NCBI RefSeq assembly: GCF_026210795.1
Contig: NC_089456.1
Coordinates: 2,048,501 to 2,112,500 of the forward strand
From: Rhizophagus irregularis
Taxonomy: Eukaryota > Glomeromycota > Glomeromycetes > Glomerales > Glomeraceae
DNA: 64,000 nt
Direction of reading: 5' to 3'
A model generated the notes under the pieces. The model ran no database searches and was not told where the DNA came from. It saw only the letters and a program-made list of their open reading frames with translations. Shown piece by piece: positions 35,049 through 46,005 of the stretch; positions within the stretch are counted from its first letter, which is position 1, and every line of letters begins with the position of its first letter. The translations under genes and the position numbers were made by a program.

Positions 35049-35847
35049 ATCACCATCTTACATCAATTTGAAAATGAGCAATAAGTGCAATTAGTGCAAT
35101 TGTTGGTTTCCATAGACTCCTAGCTAAAATTTTTTCTACACTTTTGGACCTTCTTATTGCCAAACTTTCATTTACTTGCGCTATCCATTCTAACGTCTTA
35201 ATGATACTAGATAAATTAGTAATTTAGTACATTAACTGTTAAGTGCAATTGTTAAAAGCTGTAGACTCCAAGTTAAAAATTTTTCTACAATTTAAACCCA
35301 TTCAGCCATTCGCTGCCGAAGATTGACTATTCTATAGACTCCTAGTAAAAAATTATACTTTTGGACCTCTTGTTGCCAATCTTTCATTTACTTAAATGAT
35401 CCATATCAACGTCTTAATGATACAAGAATCTATAGAACTATACATTTAAAACTACAGTTATTAAGATTATGCTTTATTTATTAAAATCACTATTACTATG
35501 ATACTTGGACTTCATTTTGTCTATCCTTATAAAATTTTATGGTAAAAACTCAGATAAATGATCATATTTCTAGTTTTTATTCCCAAAAAAATCCGAGTCA
35601 GTCTCCACATGGAATAATTTTCTAAAAAATTTTTATAGGACATCTCTTTATTATTATTCCTCAGTTTTTTTTATGAAGAATCATATTATTCATATGAGTA
35701 GTTGTAAATTTAATTTGCAAATTTGTTTATTTTGGTTCAATAATATTGTAATACATGAAAATCATGAAAATCATATTTTTAATATAAAGAAACTTTATTT
35801 ATAAAGATAAAAGCTCGTATGTAATATTTGAAGTGATAATTAAATAA
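35049..35847. other. 3' flank of F-box unit, partly duplicated
   Basis: Contains the words shared by other F-box 3' flanks (CTTTTGGACCT, AACGTCTTAATGATAC, GATACTTGGACTTCATTTTG). The segment CTCCTAG...TTTTGGACCTTC...GTCTTAATGATAC occurs twice (about 35128-35215 and 35338-35425), a local duplication. No gene. Confidence 0.5.
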
Positions 35848-37230
35848 TTAATCAAGTTTCTGTGCAAATCGATAAATGTCTATATACAAATCACTATAAC
35901 TTTGAACTTCGATATTATGTAACTTAAATTCTTTCACTTCTTTACTAAAATGAAACAATTCTTCATAATTGTAGTAAATACTAAAACTTAAATACCTGAC
36001 TCTTTTCTCCTTCATAATATATTCCTTTATATAAGTTAAAATATTATCCTTATCTTCTCGCATAAGATCTCTAATTAACAATTTCTTAATAAAAGTACCC
36101 TTGGAATCTTTTAGGAATACTTCAAAGTCACTTGCTTTAATGAAGAGAGTCAAATCTAAATATTCTAATTTAGAAGGAAGGATTTGTCCTAAATTTTGCA
36201 AGATTATTGAACTACCATTTAAACATTCAAGGCTGATAATAAGACAATTAAGATTTTGTTTTATATTTTCAATTAAATTGAGTACAGGATAAACATCTTT
36301 AATTCCATAAATTTTAAAAAATTTGATATTTTTACAATACTTTATAACTGATTCAAATATTTGTTGCCCTAAACGATCGACACTGAGATTCTCTAAATAA
36401 TCACCAGATTTTTGCAATAATAGTGATAATGATTCATCAATTTTTGAACGCTCATCCATGAATAAGGATTTTAATTTAAATGGTTTAGTTAAATTAATAA
36501 TTTGTTGAATAATACTAGTATTTAAAGAAGGACAATAAATGATATGAACAGATTCTAAAACATTCAATTGTTCAAACATTTTATTTAAATTGATTATACC
36601 TTCAAAATTAATGTGGTATAATGTGATAGTATTCAAAGTATTTGAACAATTGTAATCTTTTGATAATAATAATGGTTGATAAAAAAGAAAATCATCAATA
36701 CTTTTACATAATACAATTTTTTTAAGATTTTAATGTGAATTAATTATTTGTGATATACGATTGTTAACTAGCGTTTTACCATAGGAATGTATAATAGAAA
36801 GTTTTAAATTTTTAATATTGCTAATGAAATTTGTATTTTGTAAAAATAACTCGAGAATATCATCAATATATGAGATGTGACTAGTATTTATCTCAATTTT
36901 AAGGGTATGTAAATTTACTTCATTTTCAATAAACATTTTTGATAGTGATATAATAATTAGTTTTATAATATTTTTTTCTGGATTAAAACCTGACCTTTGT
37001 GTAAAAGGATTGAACCACTTTATAACAGATTTAGGAATCTTCAACAAATTCAAATATTTTATAAAACTAGGATAATTGAAAAGTGTGTTTGAAGGTAATA
37101 AATTATAATTAATATTATATTTATATAATTCTGTTTTTAATTCATCGTTTAAATTATGTAGGTAAATTCCAATAAAGTTATGATTTTTAGCACGAATTGA
37201 ATGTTCAGTGATTGAAAATGGATTTTCCCA
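35848..37230 (-). pseudogene. F-box family gene, N-terminus deleted and one nonsense codon
   Basis: The minus strand reads continuously as family protein from WENPFSITEHSIRAKNH (37230) to the stop at 35848, except for one CAA-to-TAA change in the SHQNLKK motif near 36730. Open parts are therefore 37230-36733 and 36729-35848. The F-box itself (about 45 codons), the ATG and the proximal promoter are missing: the codons for LLWENPF abut upstream sequence ATTATCGTCGCACATTGATT, which normally lies about 100 bp before the ATG. Motifs CSNTLNTITLYHIN, IIQQIINLTKPFKLKSLFMD and LGQILPSKLEYLDL are intact. Dead or at least F-box-less. Confidence 0.8.
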
Positions 37231-37898
37231 TTATCGTCGCACATTGATTGTGTGTAATGTTTTTAATAATCAGCCCGTACAAATTAAATAAATTAAATAA
37301 AGTTACGATTTACATATCAATGATCTCATTTGTAAGACCACTTTAATTCCAGCTAAAAATTATAGTTGACCAGAATTAAAAAATCATTATTTATTAATCG
37401 TTATTCGTACTAAAATTTTTCTTTTATTTTTTTTTGCTTATTTACGGGTTTTCTCAAAAACTATTGAACAATTATTTATTATTGGATTTATTTTTAATTA
37501 ATAGTTTTGAAAAGATTTCGGGTTCATATTACCACTAGCGACAAGTCCATTAATATTTTTTAGACTTTCTTTATTAAACCCCGTTTAGTAAACGTACAAT
37601 TGTTGACAAACCCCTGTTAAAAATTTTTCTATAACCCTCACATGCGTGATGCTGTGATCCATTTCTGACGGTCCGTTGATCTTTCTGAATCAAGTCATGT
37701 CAATTTTTAGCGGAGTCATTGTGAATTCACGTTCATATATATTTATAAACAGTGATTCGCTTAAGATTACTTGATTATAAAGCTTGCCATTCATTTAATA
37801 ATGAGTTTTAAAATTGTCATTATATAATTTAATAAGTAATAGTAAAAAAAAATATAAAATTTATTATAAAATATAAAAAAAAATTATTACATGATTGA
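37231..37898. other. Shared upstream flank relic and intergenic DNA
   Basis: 37231-37600 matches the upstream flank of other units (GATTTACATATCAATGATC; CTTTAATTCCAGCTAAAAATTATAG; CATATTACCACTAGCGACAA). The remainder is AT-rich and the 3' flank of the next gene. No gene. Confidence 0.5.
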
Positions 37899-39536
37899 TT
37901 AATCCATTTCTTTAATAAATTCATAAACTTTAATAAATAAATCATAATAATATTGAATTTTAATATTATATAATTTAAATTCTTTCACTTCATCTTTCAA
38001 TGAAAATAAATCTTTACTTTTAAAGATAACTTCTGAAGAATTTTCAAAAAAAGTATCCATAATAGCCAAATATTTAACCCTCCTCTTTTTCATAATATAT
38101 TCCTTTATAAAAGGTAAAATATCTTCACTATCTTCTCTCATTTTATTATTAATTAATAATTTTTTAATAAAAGTATTTTGAGAATTTTTTAAGAAAATTT
38201 CAAAATCACTTACGTTAATATTAAGAGTCAAATTTAAATATTCTAATTTAAAAGGTAAAGTTTGACCTAAATTTTTTAATATTATTGAACTACGTTTAAT
38301 ACCATCACTTAATAATAAATTTTCACATACGTTAATAGAAAGATAATTAAGATTTTGTTTTATATCTTCAATTAAATCAAAAGAAAGATAAATAATTTGA
38401 TCTTCAAATCCATATAAATCAAAAAATGAAATATTTTTACAATATTCCATAATTAATATAAATAATTGACGTTTAAATAATAAATCATAACCAAAACCAA
38501 AACCAAAATTTTCTAAATAATCACCAGATTTTTGTAATAATGATTGTAATGGATCAACATGTGACATTTCATTTATAAATAAAGATTTTAATTTAAGTGG
38601 TTTTGTTAAATTAATAATTTGTTGAATAAAATGAGTATTTAAAGAATAACAATAAATAATATGAACAGATTCTAAAACATTTAATTGTTCAAATACTTTA
38701 TTTAAATTAATCATACTTTTAAAATTAACATAATAAAATATGATTGTATTTAATGTATTAGAACAATTTGAATTTAATATTGTTTGATATAAAGGAAGAC
38801 TATTATAACTAAATAAGATTTTCTTAAGATTTTTTTGTGAATTAATAATTTGTGATAAAGATTTTATAGTTAAAGTATTTTCATTATTATCACGAAATGG
38901 ATAATAAAATGGGGTATCACCAACATATAATTTTAAATATTTAATATTATTAATAAAATTTGGATTTTGTAAAATTAATTCAAGAATATCATTAAAATAA
39001 TCATGATAAATATATGAAATAATTTCAATATCAAAAGTATTTAATTTTACTTCATTTTCAATAAATAATTTAAATAATGATCTATTAATTAATCTTTTAA
39101 ATTCAAATTCTGAACGTGAAATTGAATCTTGTAAAAAAAAATTTAAAAGTCTTTTTTCAGTAGTTAAAGTTCTAAAAATTGTAGAAGAAACCCATTTTTC
39201 AATAGATGAAATAATTTTCCATGTATTTAAACTTTTAATAAAATTTGGATAATTAAATAATGTATTTGAATTAAATAAATAATTTTTAATCTCATATTCA
39301 TTTAATTTTGTTTTTAAATCATTATCATTTAAATTATGTAAATAGATTATAATAAAATTAAAATTTTTGGTAGGAATTGAAAATGGATCTTCCCATAATA
39401 ATGGTATCGCTAAACGACACCATAATCTGTTAACTAAAATACATGAATATAAAGTTGAAAAATCATTATGAAAATATTTTATGATTTCAGATATTAATTC
39501 TGGTAAATCTCCTGAAAATATTTTTGAACAAGACAT
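37899..39536 (-). CDS. F-box/leucine-rich repeat protein
   Basis: A 545-aa intronless frame from MSCSKIFSGDLPELISEIIK; 15 upstream in-frame codons are ignored because the conserved start aligns. F-box-like segment LYSCILVNRLWCRLAIPLLWEDP. Leucine-rich repeats include VGDTPFYYPFRDNNEN, shared only with the next gene, plus FIQQIINLTKPLKLKSLFIN, DYLENFGFGFGYD and YIMKKRRVKYLAIMD. The pair 37899-39536 and 40090-41724 forms its own subclade. Codon use is more extreme in A+T than in its neighbours. Presumed SCF adaptor. Confidence 0.85.
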   Translation of the reverse strand: MSCSKIFSGDLPELISEIIKYFHNDFSTLYSCILVNRLWCRLAIPLLWEDPFSIPTKNFNFIIIYLHNLNDNDLKTKLNEYEIKNYLFNSNTLFNYPNFIKSLNTWKIISSIEKWVSSTIFRTLTTEKRLLNFFLQDSISRSEFEFKRLINRSLFKLFIENEVKLNTFDIEIISYIYHDYFNDILELILQNPNFINNIKYLKLYVGDTPFYYPFRDNNENTLTIKSLSQIINSQKNLKKILFSYNSLPLYQTILNSNCSNTLNTIIFYYVNFKSMINLNKVFEQLNVLESVHIIYCYSLNTHFIQQIINLTKPLKLKSLFINEMSHVDPLQSLLQKSGDYLENFGFGFGYDLLFKRQLFILIMEYCKNISFFDLYGFEDQIIYLSFDLIEDIKQNLNYLSINVCENLLLSDGIKRSSIILKNLGQTLPFKLEYLNLTLNINVSDFEIFLKNSQNTFIKKLLINNKMREDSEDILPFIKEYIMKKRRVKYLAIMDTFFENSSEVIFKSKDLFSLKDEVKEFKLYNIKIQYYYDLFIKVYEFIKEMD

Positions 39537-39597
39537 TGTAAGTGAAAGAAAATAAAATAAAAAAAAAAAAAGGCCGTTCACCGGATAAATTGATTTT

Positions 39598-39613
39598 CGG
39601 AACGTTACTCCCG
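39598..39613 (-). promoter_or_regulatory. Conserved upstream palindrome of F-box genes
   Basis: CGGAACGTTACTCCCG, 62 bp upstream of the ATG at 39536, preceded on the gene side by CACCGGATAAATTGATTTT and followed by ATAATGTCGCACAGC. Confidence 0.5.
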
Positions 39614-40089
39614 ATAATGTCGCACAGCTGATTTTTTAATTTGTAATCATGATCAACATGTGAAGGCTGTGAAGCGTAAAGCGTAACCAATCATTATTCA
39701 ATGATTTATCACGTGTTCAACTGATAATTTTACCGACGAAAAAATTTGAAATAATGAAAATTAATAATATAAATTAGGAATTTATTCAAAAAAAAAAGCG
39801 AAAACATCTAAGAGCGCTCATAAAATAGTATGTTGTAATAGATTACCCTTAAAGATTGCTAAGATTTGTCCGCCAAAAGTTATAGTAAAAAAGAAAGACG
39901 ATGGAGTACGCGAACATAAATTTCGTTGTAAAAGAATTTATATTATATAAACAATTCGCTTTTTTATTTATACGCAAATATATTTTTTATAACGTTCAGA
40001 CATAAAATTTTCATTATATAGTAAATTTAAAAGATAATAAACTTTATTTATAAAATATATATGTTGTGTGTTCTAATAATAATAATCAA
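39614..40089. other. Intergenic between paired F-box genes
   Basis: AT-rich; 39620-39720 carries the promoter-distal part of the shared module. No gene and no clear repeat. Confidence 0.5.
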
Positions 40090-41724
40090 TCACATTTCTT
40101 TAATAAATTCATAAACTTTAATAAACAAATCATAATAAGCTTGAACTTTTATATCATGTGACTTAAATTCCTTCACTTCATCTTTTAAATAATATAAATC
40201 TTTACTTTTTGTAAGAACTTCTGCGGAATTATTAAAAAAAGAATCCATAATAGCTAAATATTTGACTCTTTTCTCTTTCATAATATATTCCTTTATATAA
40301 GATAAAATATTTTCGCTATCCTTTCTCATTTTATTATTAATCAACAACTTTTTAATAAAAATATTTTGGGAATTTTTCAAAAATATTTCAAAATCACTTG
40401 CATTAATATGAAGTATCAAACTTAAATATTCCAGTTTAGAAGGAAGTATTTGTCCTAAATTCCTCAATATTAATGAACTACGTTCAATATCATCAACCAA
40501 TTGAAAAGTTTCACAAACATTGATAGAAAGATAATTAAGATTTTGTTTAATACTAACAATTAAATTGAACGCCAAATAAATTATTTGATTTTCAAAACCA
40601 TAGAAATCAAAAAATTTGACATTACTACAATATTTTATAATTAATTCAAGCATTTGTCGTTTTAATGTATCATAACCAAATCCGAACCCACAATTTTCTA
40701 AATAACGACCAGATTTCTCTAATAATAATTTTAATGGTTCAATTTGTAATATTTCATCTATAAATAAGGATTTTAATTTAAATGGTCTAGATAAATTAAT
40801 AATTTGTTGAATAAAATCGATATTTAAAGTATAACAATAAAAGATATGAACGGATTCTAAAACATTTAATTGTTCAAATGCTTTATTTAAAGTGGTCATA
40901 TTTTTGAAATTAATACAATAAAAAACGATCGTATTTAAAGTATTTGAACAATTATAATTATCTAATGATAATATAGATTGATATAAAGGAAGACTATTAG
41001 AACTAAATAAAATTTTTTTAAGATTTTTTTGTGAATTAATAATTTGACATAAAGATTTTTTAATCATATTATTTTCATTTTTATCACGAAAAGGATAATA
41101 AAATGGGGTATCACCAACATGAAGTTTTAAATTCTTAATATTATGAATAAAATTTGAATTTTGTAAAATTAAATTAAGAACATCTTGAAAATAATCATGA
41201 TAAATATATGAAATGGTTTCAATTTCTAAAGTATTTAAATTTACTTCATTTTCAATAAATATTTTAAATAATGATTTATTGGTTAATCTAATAAAATTAA
41301 ATTCTGAACGTGAATCTGTAAAATGATTTGTTGGCCATTTTTCAGTCATTAATTTTCTAAGAATCACAGTTGAAACCCATTTTTCAATAGAAGAAATAAT
41401 TTTCCATGTGTTTAAATATTTGATAAAAATAGGATAATTAAATAATGTACTATTATAAGGAAATAAATAATTTTTAATATCATATTCACTCAATTTTGAT
41501 TTAAAATCATCATCATTTAAAGTACATAAATAAATTTCAATAAAATTATAATTTTTGGTAGGGATTGAAAATGGATCTTCCCATAATAATGGTATCGCTA
41601 AACGACACCATAATCTATTAACTAGAATACATGAATGTAATGTTGAAAAGTCATTCCTAAAACATTTTATAATTTCATATATTAATTCAGGTAAATTTCC
41701 TGAAAATATTTTTGAACAAGACAT
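40090..41724 (-). CDS. F-box/leucine-rich repeat protein
   Basis: A 544-aa intronless frame from MSCSKIFSGNLPELIYEIIK. F-box-like segment LHSCILVNRLWCRLAIPLLWEDP at about residues 28-50. The leucine-rich body shares VGDTPFYYPFRDKNEN, CGFGFGYD and KYLAIMDSFF with its neighbour at 37899-39536, indicating a recent duplicate. Full family length, no lesion. Presumed SCF substrate receptor; substrate unknown. Confidence 0.85.
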   Translation of the reverse strand: MSCSKIFSGNLPELIYEIIKCFRNDFSTLHSCILVNRLWCRLAIPLLWEDPFSIPTKNYNFIEIYLCTLNDDDFKSKLSEYDIKNYLFPYNSTLFNYPIFIKYLNTWKIISSIEKWVSTVILRKLMTEKWPTNHFTDSRSEFNFIRLTNKSLFKIFIENEVNLNTLEIETISYIYHDYFQDVLNLILQNSNFIHNIKNLKLHVGDTPFYYPFRDKNENNMIKKSLCQIINSQKNLKKILFSSNSLPLYQSILSLDNYNCSNTLNTIVFYCINFKNMTTLNKAFEQLNVLESVHIFYCYTLNIDFIQQIINLSRPFKLKSLFIDEILQIEPLKLLLEKSGRYLENCGFGFGYDTLKRQMLELIIKYCSNVKFFDFYGFENQIIYLAFNLIVSIKQNLNYLSINVCETFQLVDDIERSSLILRNLGQILPSKLEYLSLILHINASDFEIFLKNSQNIFIKKLLINNKMRKDSENILSYIKEYIMKEKRVKYLAIMDSFFNNSAEVLTKSKDLYYLKDEVKEFKSHDIKVQAYYDLFIKVYEFIKEM

Positions 41725-41801
41725 TGTAAACGAAGAGAGTAAAAAGGAAAGAAGGGTAGGGCGTTCACTTTATTTGGAAACGGTTAAATTATATTAATGT
41801 T

Positions 41802-41817
41802 CGGAATATTGATTCCG
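41802..41817 (-). promoter_or_regulatory. Conserved upstream palindrome of F-box genes
   Basis: CGGAATATTGATTCCG, a clean CGGAAT/ATTCCG inverted repeat 78 bp upstream of the ATG at 41724; TTGTCTCACAAATT follows upstream. Confidence 0.6.
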
Positions 41818-42024
41818 ATTGTCTCACAAATTCAATGGCAATTAATTGTGTAACATACTTAATCAATGATTAGGCGCAGTTTTGATTGATGTACTCTGAA
41901 TAACTCCGCATGTATCTCTGTACGCACAAAGAACATTCTGTAAATTATAAAATTATTAAAATACGTCATAATTTCATTCACAATGCAAATATTGCAAATA
42001 ATAATGAAAATACGTTACTTGAAT

Positions 42025-42225
42025 ATCGTGTATTTAAATTATTGAATTTCTAAATTTTTATGGATTTGAAAATCAGATTACTATCAAACACTCAATTTAG
42101 TTGAAAATATCAAACAATACGTAATCACCTTTCAATTAATATAGGGAACGTAGCTTTCAACATATTAAAAAATTTAGGACAAAATCTCCCTTATAATCTT
42201 GAACGCTTGACTCTTACTATCTAAC
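42025..42225 (+). pseudogene. F-box family C-terminal fragment
   Basis: The plus strand contains TTTTTATGGATTTGAAAATC, TTTAGTTGAAAATATCAAAC and AATTTAGGACAAAATCT...CTTGAACGC, which align in order to the 'YGFEN...NLIENIKQN...NLGQILP.LE' region of the plus-strand gene at 44479-46005. Frames are lost. The orientation matches that gene and opposes the other cluster members. Confidence 0.6.
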
Positions 42226-43317
42226 TAGGATTGAATTGGTCTGATCCCACAAAAAGATCGGACTTTTTGGTCAGGACCGGTCAGGACCGGTCTTTTAGTC
42301 TACATCACTATTATTAAATTTTTTTAATAAAAATTAACGTAGACGGACTAAAATTGGTCCGTAATATCTAATACATAATATCTAATACGCTTTTCTGTTA
42401 CCGTGACTTGATTTTTTGATACAATTTAAAAGTTTGTTAAACATTTTTTTAAGGCATAATATGGAAATACATCACATACATTCTATTATGTCCTCTAGCT
42501 ACTGTATTCTCTACGTCCACAATATACAATATACTATGTATTCCTATATATTTACACTGTTTTCTTTTTTTTTTGTTTTGTATTATCTAATATGTCTCCT
42601 TTAATCTCTTTTTTTCTTTTATCAAATTTATTAATAATAGACTCTTTTCTAGTTCTATAATATCGTTACATCTCTTTTTCCGATTTTTCTCTTTAATATA
42701 TTATGGCATCTACTATCCACTAATATTAATATTAAATCTTTGATTCCATAGTTTCTCTTGATTTTATAAATTCCCCTTAGTCCTGGCCTGAGAGAATATT
42801 TGAGTTTCTTGTACGATCTAGTATACATATTAACCCCCTATAGACTTAATAATCCCAAGTTCTTCTTCCTCTCACTTTCGAATTCTATTAAACTCTCTTA
42901 TATCATTTCTTGTTCCGTCATCTCATTGACTTTAAAAGTCCAAATAAGGTCTCTGTAGCTTCTGTTAAATTTAAATTTTCCATACAGATGTCCTATATCT
43001 TCTTTTGTTATTTCTATATCCTTCCTATATTCATTGTCTCTTCATTTTGGTATTTTTTCCATTTGTTATTCTCTTTGGCCACGAAAAAATTTTTCAAAAA
43101 AATAATGTAATTATTATTAATATTCTCTTTATTATTATATTGTCATATATGTCTTTTAATCCTACAAAAAATACAATAGTTTTTTAAACCTATTATTGTC
43201 AAATTCAGTTCTTAATTATTCTAAAATATTGTTAATAACGTATAATTTATTGATTTGAGCCTCTTTTTTATTGCTAACTCTTCATCACAACTAAATATGA
43301 CAATATTATACTGGTTA
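42226..43317. other. Intergenic; GGTCAGGACCGGTC cluster then T-rich DNA
   Basis: 42240-42300 has repeated TCAGGACCGG words, similar to the GC-rich patch at 6180-6240. The rest is C/T-rich on the plus strand with small open frames that lack any recognisable feature. No gene is supported. Confidence 0.4.
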
Positions 43318-43551
43318 GGTCTCACCAATTTGAAAGTATGCTTAACATAACGCTGGAAAGAAAATTTAAGAGGAAAAATAATCAACAGTAAAAATGGAAA
43401 TAAAATTTCAAAAGAAAAGCGTAAAAAAAAAATGTATAGATTGTGCTATATGACAATAATGTCACATTACCATGTGACACTATGGTTTTACTGTTGATTA
43501 TTTCATGGTTTTTGACCAACAGTGGAAACGAACTTTTAAATTGGTGAGACC
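43318..43551. mobile_element. PIF/Harbinger-like MITE with TTA duplication
   Basis: The ends GGTCTCACCAATTTGAAAG and CTTTTAAATTGGTGAGACC are inverted repeats, flanked by TTA at 43315-43317 and 43552-43554. A second inner inverted pair is ATCAACAGTAAAA and TTTTACTGTTGAT. 234 bp, no coding capacity. A 3-bp TTA duplication with GG-starting ends is characteristic of PIF/Harbinger. Confidence 0.75.
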
Positions 43552-44050
43552 TTACCTTGTTCGTAACATGTTTTAACCACCAAAATTATATTTTGTTTTT
43601 ATAATGTTGACATTTCTATTTCGTTAGGTATATTCATGAGCGTGGATTTATGCTTATTTTTATTTTTTCTCTTATATAATTATTTAATCTATATGGAGTA
43701 ATATTTATTCTCTTCAATAGGTAAAAACCCTGATCTGAGCACGTGACTGCAATATTTGACTTTTACCGCGTGACCTGCATACTAAAAAATTTTGTTGATC
43801 ATTTCGGAAATTCATTTCGTCATAGGTTTGCCAATATGACTTTATTAAGTAAAGTACTATCTTTTTTTAGACTATTATTGGAAATGAAACTAAGCCTTTC
43901 TTGATTAGAATGAAAATTGTTGATAAAATATTGGTTCGAATTGATCAATTTTTTTTCCAATTTTTGTTAGTTCGTAATTTAAGTTTTTTTTCTTTGTTTA
44001 ATATCCTGTTAATTAAAATTAATATAGTAGCACCATAATTTACTAAGCAA

Positions 44051-44235
44051 TTTCCCAGCGTAACCTAAAAAAGTCTGAAAATCACGTGACTTTTACACTT
44101 CCATTTTTCAATTTTTCAGATGTATCTGTGGGGCTTGTGAATTTTTTTGTAACAAAAATCCTATTCGTAACGCCCGTATCTGCCAAATATGTGCCACACC
44201 TATTTCAACATCTTTTCTTTAGGTTACGCTGGAAA
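44051..44235. mobile_element. Probable MITE, CCAGCGTAACCTAAA ends
   Basis: CCCAGCGTAACCTAAA at the left and TTTAGGTTACGCTGG at the right; 15-bp inverted ends around a non-coding 185-bp core. A target duplication is not clear. Confidence 0.6.
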
Positions 44236-44387
44236 TACTAAAAAATTCCTCCGTCAGTATGAAGAAGTCACGTGATTTCGGGACATTTTTCCATTATGCA
44301 CCACCGCGCCTAATTGAATATTCTCTAATAAATCTAATCATTAGTCACGTTACACACATTAGTTAAAATGAATCTGTGAAACACTAT

Positions 44388-44403
44388 CGGAATCACCGTT
44401 CCG
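44388..44403 (+). promoter_or_regulatory. Conserved upstream palindrome of F-box genes
   Basis: CGGAATCACCGTTCCG, 76 bp upstream of the ATG at 44479, preceded by ACGTTACACACATTAGTTAA and followed by AAAATTATTATATGGTCGAC. Same module as in the minus-strand genes, here in plus orientation. Confidence 0.6.
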
Positions 44404-44478
44404 AAAATTATTATATGGTCGACATCATCACACCATAGTAAATAAATACCCCTCCTCTTTTTTCTCTTCGCTTATAAT

Positions 44479-46005
44479 ATGGCATGTTCAAAAATATTAT
44501 CAGGAGACTTACCTGAATTAACATATGATATTATAAAATATTTACTGGATGATTTTTCAACTTTACATTCATGCATTTTAGTTAACAGATTATGGTGTCG
44601 TTTAGCGATTCCATTATTATGGGAAAATCCTTTTTCAATTCCTACAAAAAATTACAAATTTATTGAAATTTACTTACTTAGTTTAAATGATGATTTTGAA
44701 ACAAAGCCTTCAAACACACTGTTCAATTATCCTAGTTTTTTAAAATATTTAAATATATGGAAATTTATGATTTGTGTTGAAATATGGTCTAGAAATGCTA
44801 TTAGAACCTTAAAACCTGAAAGATATTTTATATATGATACATATAAATATTCAAAAACTGAATTTATGAAATTAATTAGTATATCATTATTTAAAATATT
44901 TATTGAAAATGAAGTAACTTTACATACACTTGATATTGATATTAGCGATCATCGTTATTATTGTTCCTATTTTAATGATATTTTTGAATTAATTTTACAA
45001 AATGGTACAAATTTCATTCATAATATTAAAAATTTAAAATTTTGTACTAGTACTCATAGTTCATTTGATAATGAAGATATGTTGCTTAAAAATCGTATAT
45101 CACAAATAATTGATACACATCAAAATCTTAAAATAATTTTATTATGTCATAATTATTTACCTTTATATCAATCATTATTGTTATCAAAAAATTCTAATTG
45201 TTCAAATACTTTAAATACTATCATGTTTTATCATATCAATTTTGGGAGTATATTTAATATAGATATATTATTTGAACAATTAAATGTTTTAGAATCTGTT
45301 CATATCTTTTTTTGTTATTCTTTAAATAGTTTTATTCAAAAAATTATTAATTTACCTAAACCATTTAAATTAAAATCTTTATTTATAAATGAGAAATTAC
45401 GAATTGAATTATTACCATTATTGTTACAAAAATCTGGTGATTATTTAGAGAATTTTGAATGTGAACTTAATTATGATGAACAAAGATTATTAGAATTAAT
45501 TACAAAATATTGTAAAAATATCAAATTTCTTGATATATATGGATTTGAAAATCATTTTACTTCTCTAATATTCAATTTAATTGAAAATATTAAACAAAAT
45601 CTTAATTATCTTTCGATCGGTGTAGATTATCAAAATGGTAATATCGAATCTAATTCAATATTATTACAAAATTTAGGACAAATCCTTCCTCCTAAATTAG
45701 AATATTTAAATTTAGTTCTTTACTTTAAAGTAAATGATTTTAAAGTTTTCTTAAGAAATTCTCAAGGAACTTTTATTAAGAAATTGTTAATAAATCAAAA
45801 AGGTAGTGATGATATTTTACATTGTATAAAGGAATTTATTATGAAGGAAAAAAGAGTCAAATATTTGGCTATAAGGAATTCTAATGATGGTGAATTACGT
45901 CGTTTTGAAAATGAAGCAAAGGAATTTGAGTTATATAATATTAAATTACAATATTATTATGCCATATTTATTTATTCTTATAATTATATGAAGGAGCTTT
46001 ATTAA
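44479..46005 (+). CDS. F-box/leucine-rich repeat protein, opposite orientation
   Basis: A 508-aa intronless frame from MACSKILSGDLPELTYDIIK. F-box-like segment LHSCILVNRLWCRLAIPLLWENP at about residues 28-50, then the usual leucine-rich body with NCSNTLNTIMFYHINF, FIQKIINLPKPFKLKSLFIN, NLIENIKQNLNYLSIG, LGQILPPKLEYLNL and IMKEKRVKYLAIRN. The only family member in this window on the plus strand with a complete frame; a fragment of a second lies at 42025-42225. Presumed SCF substrate receptor. Confidence 0.85.
   Translation: MACSKILSGDLPELTYDIIKYLLDDFSTLHSCILVNRLWCRLAIPLLWENPFSIPTKNYKFIEIYLLSLNDDFETKPSNTLFNYPSFLKYLNIWKFMICVEIWSRNAIRTLKPERYFIYDTYKYSKTEFMKLISISLFKIFIENEVTLHTLDIDISDHRYYCSYFNDIFELILQNGTNFIHNIKNLKFCTSTHSSFDNEDMLLKNRISQIIDTHQNLKIILLCHNYLPLYQSLLLSKNSNCSNTLNTIMFYHINFGSIFNIDILFEQLNVLESVHIFFCYSLNSFIQKIINLPKPFKLKSLFINEKLRIELLPLLLQKSGDYLENFECELNYDEQRLLELITKYCKNIKFLDIYGFENHFTSLIFNLIENIKQNLNYLSIGVDYQNGNIESNSILLQNLGQILPPKLEYLNLVLYFKVNDFKVFLRNSQGTFIKKLLINQKGSDDILHCIKEFIMKEKRVKYLAIRNSNDGELRRFENEAKEFELYNIKLQYYYAIFIYSYNYMKELY

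Noticed and set aside
42910-43187. Two hydrophobic 60-66-aa frames
   Set aside because: T-rich plus strand makes Phe/Ile/Leu frames by chance; no conserved feature.
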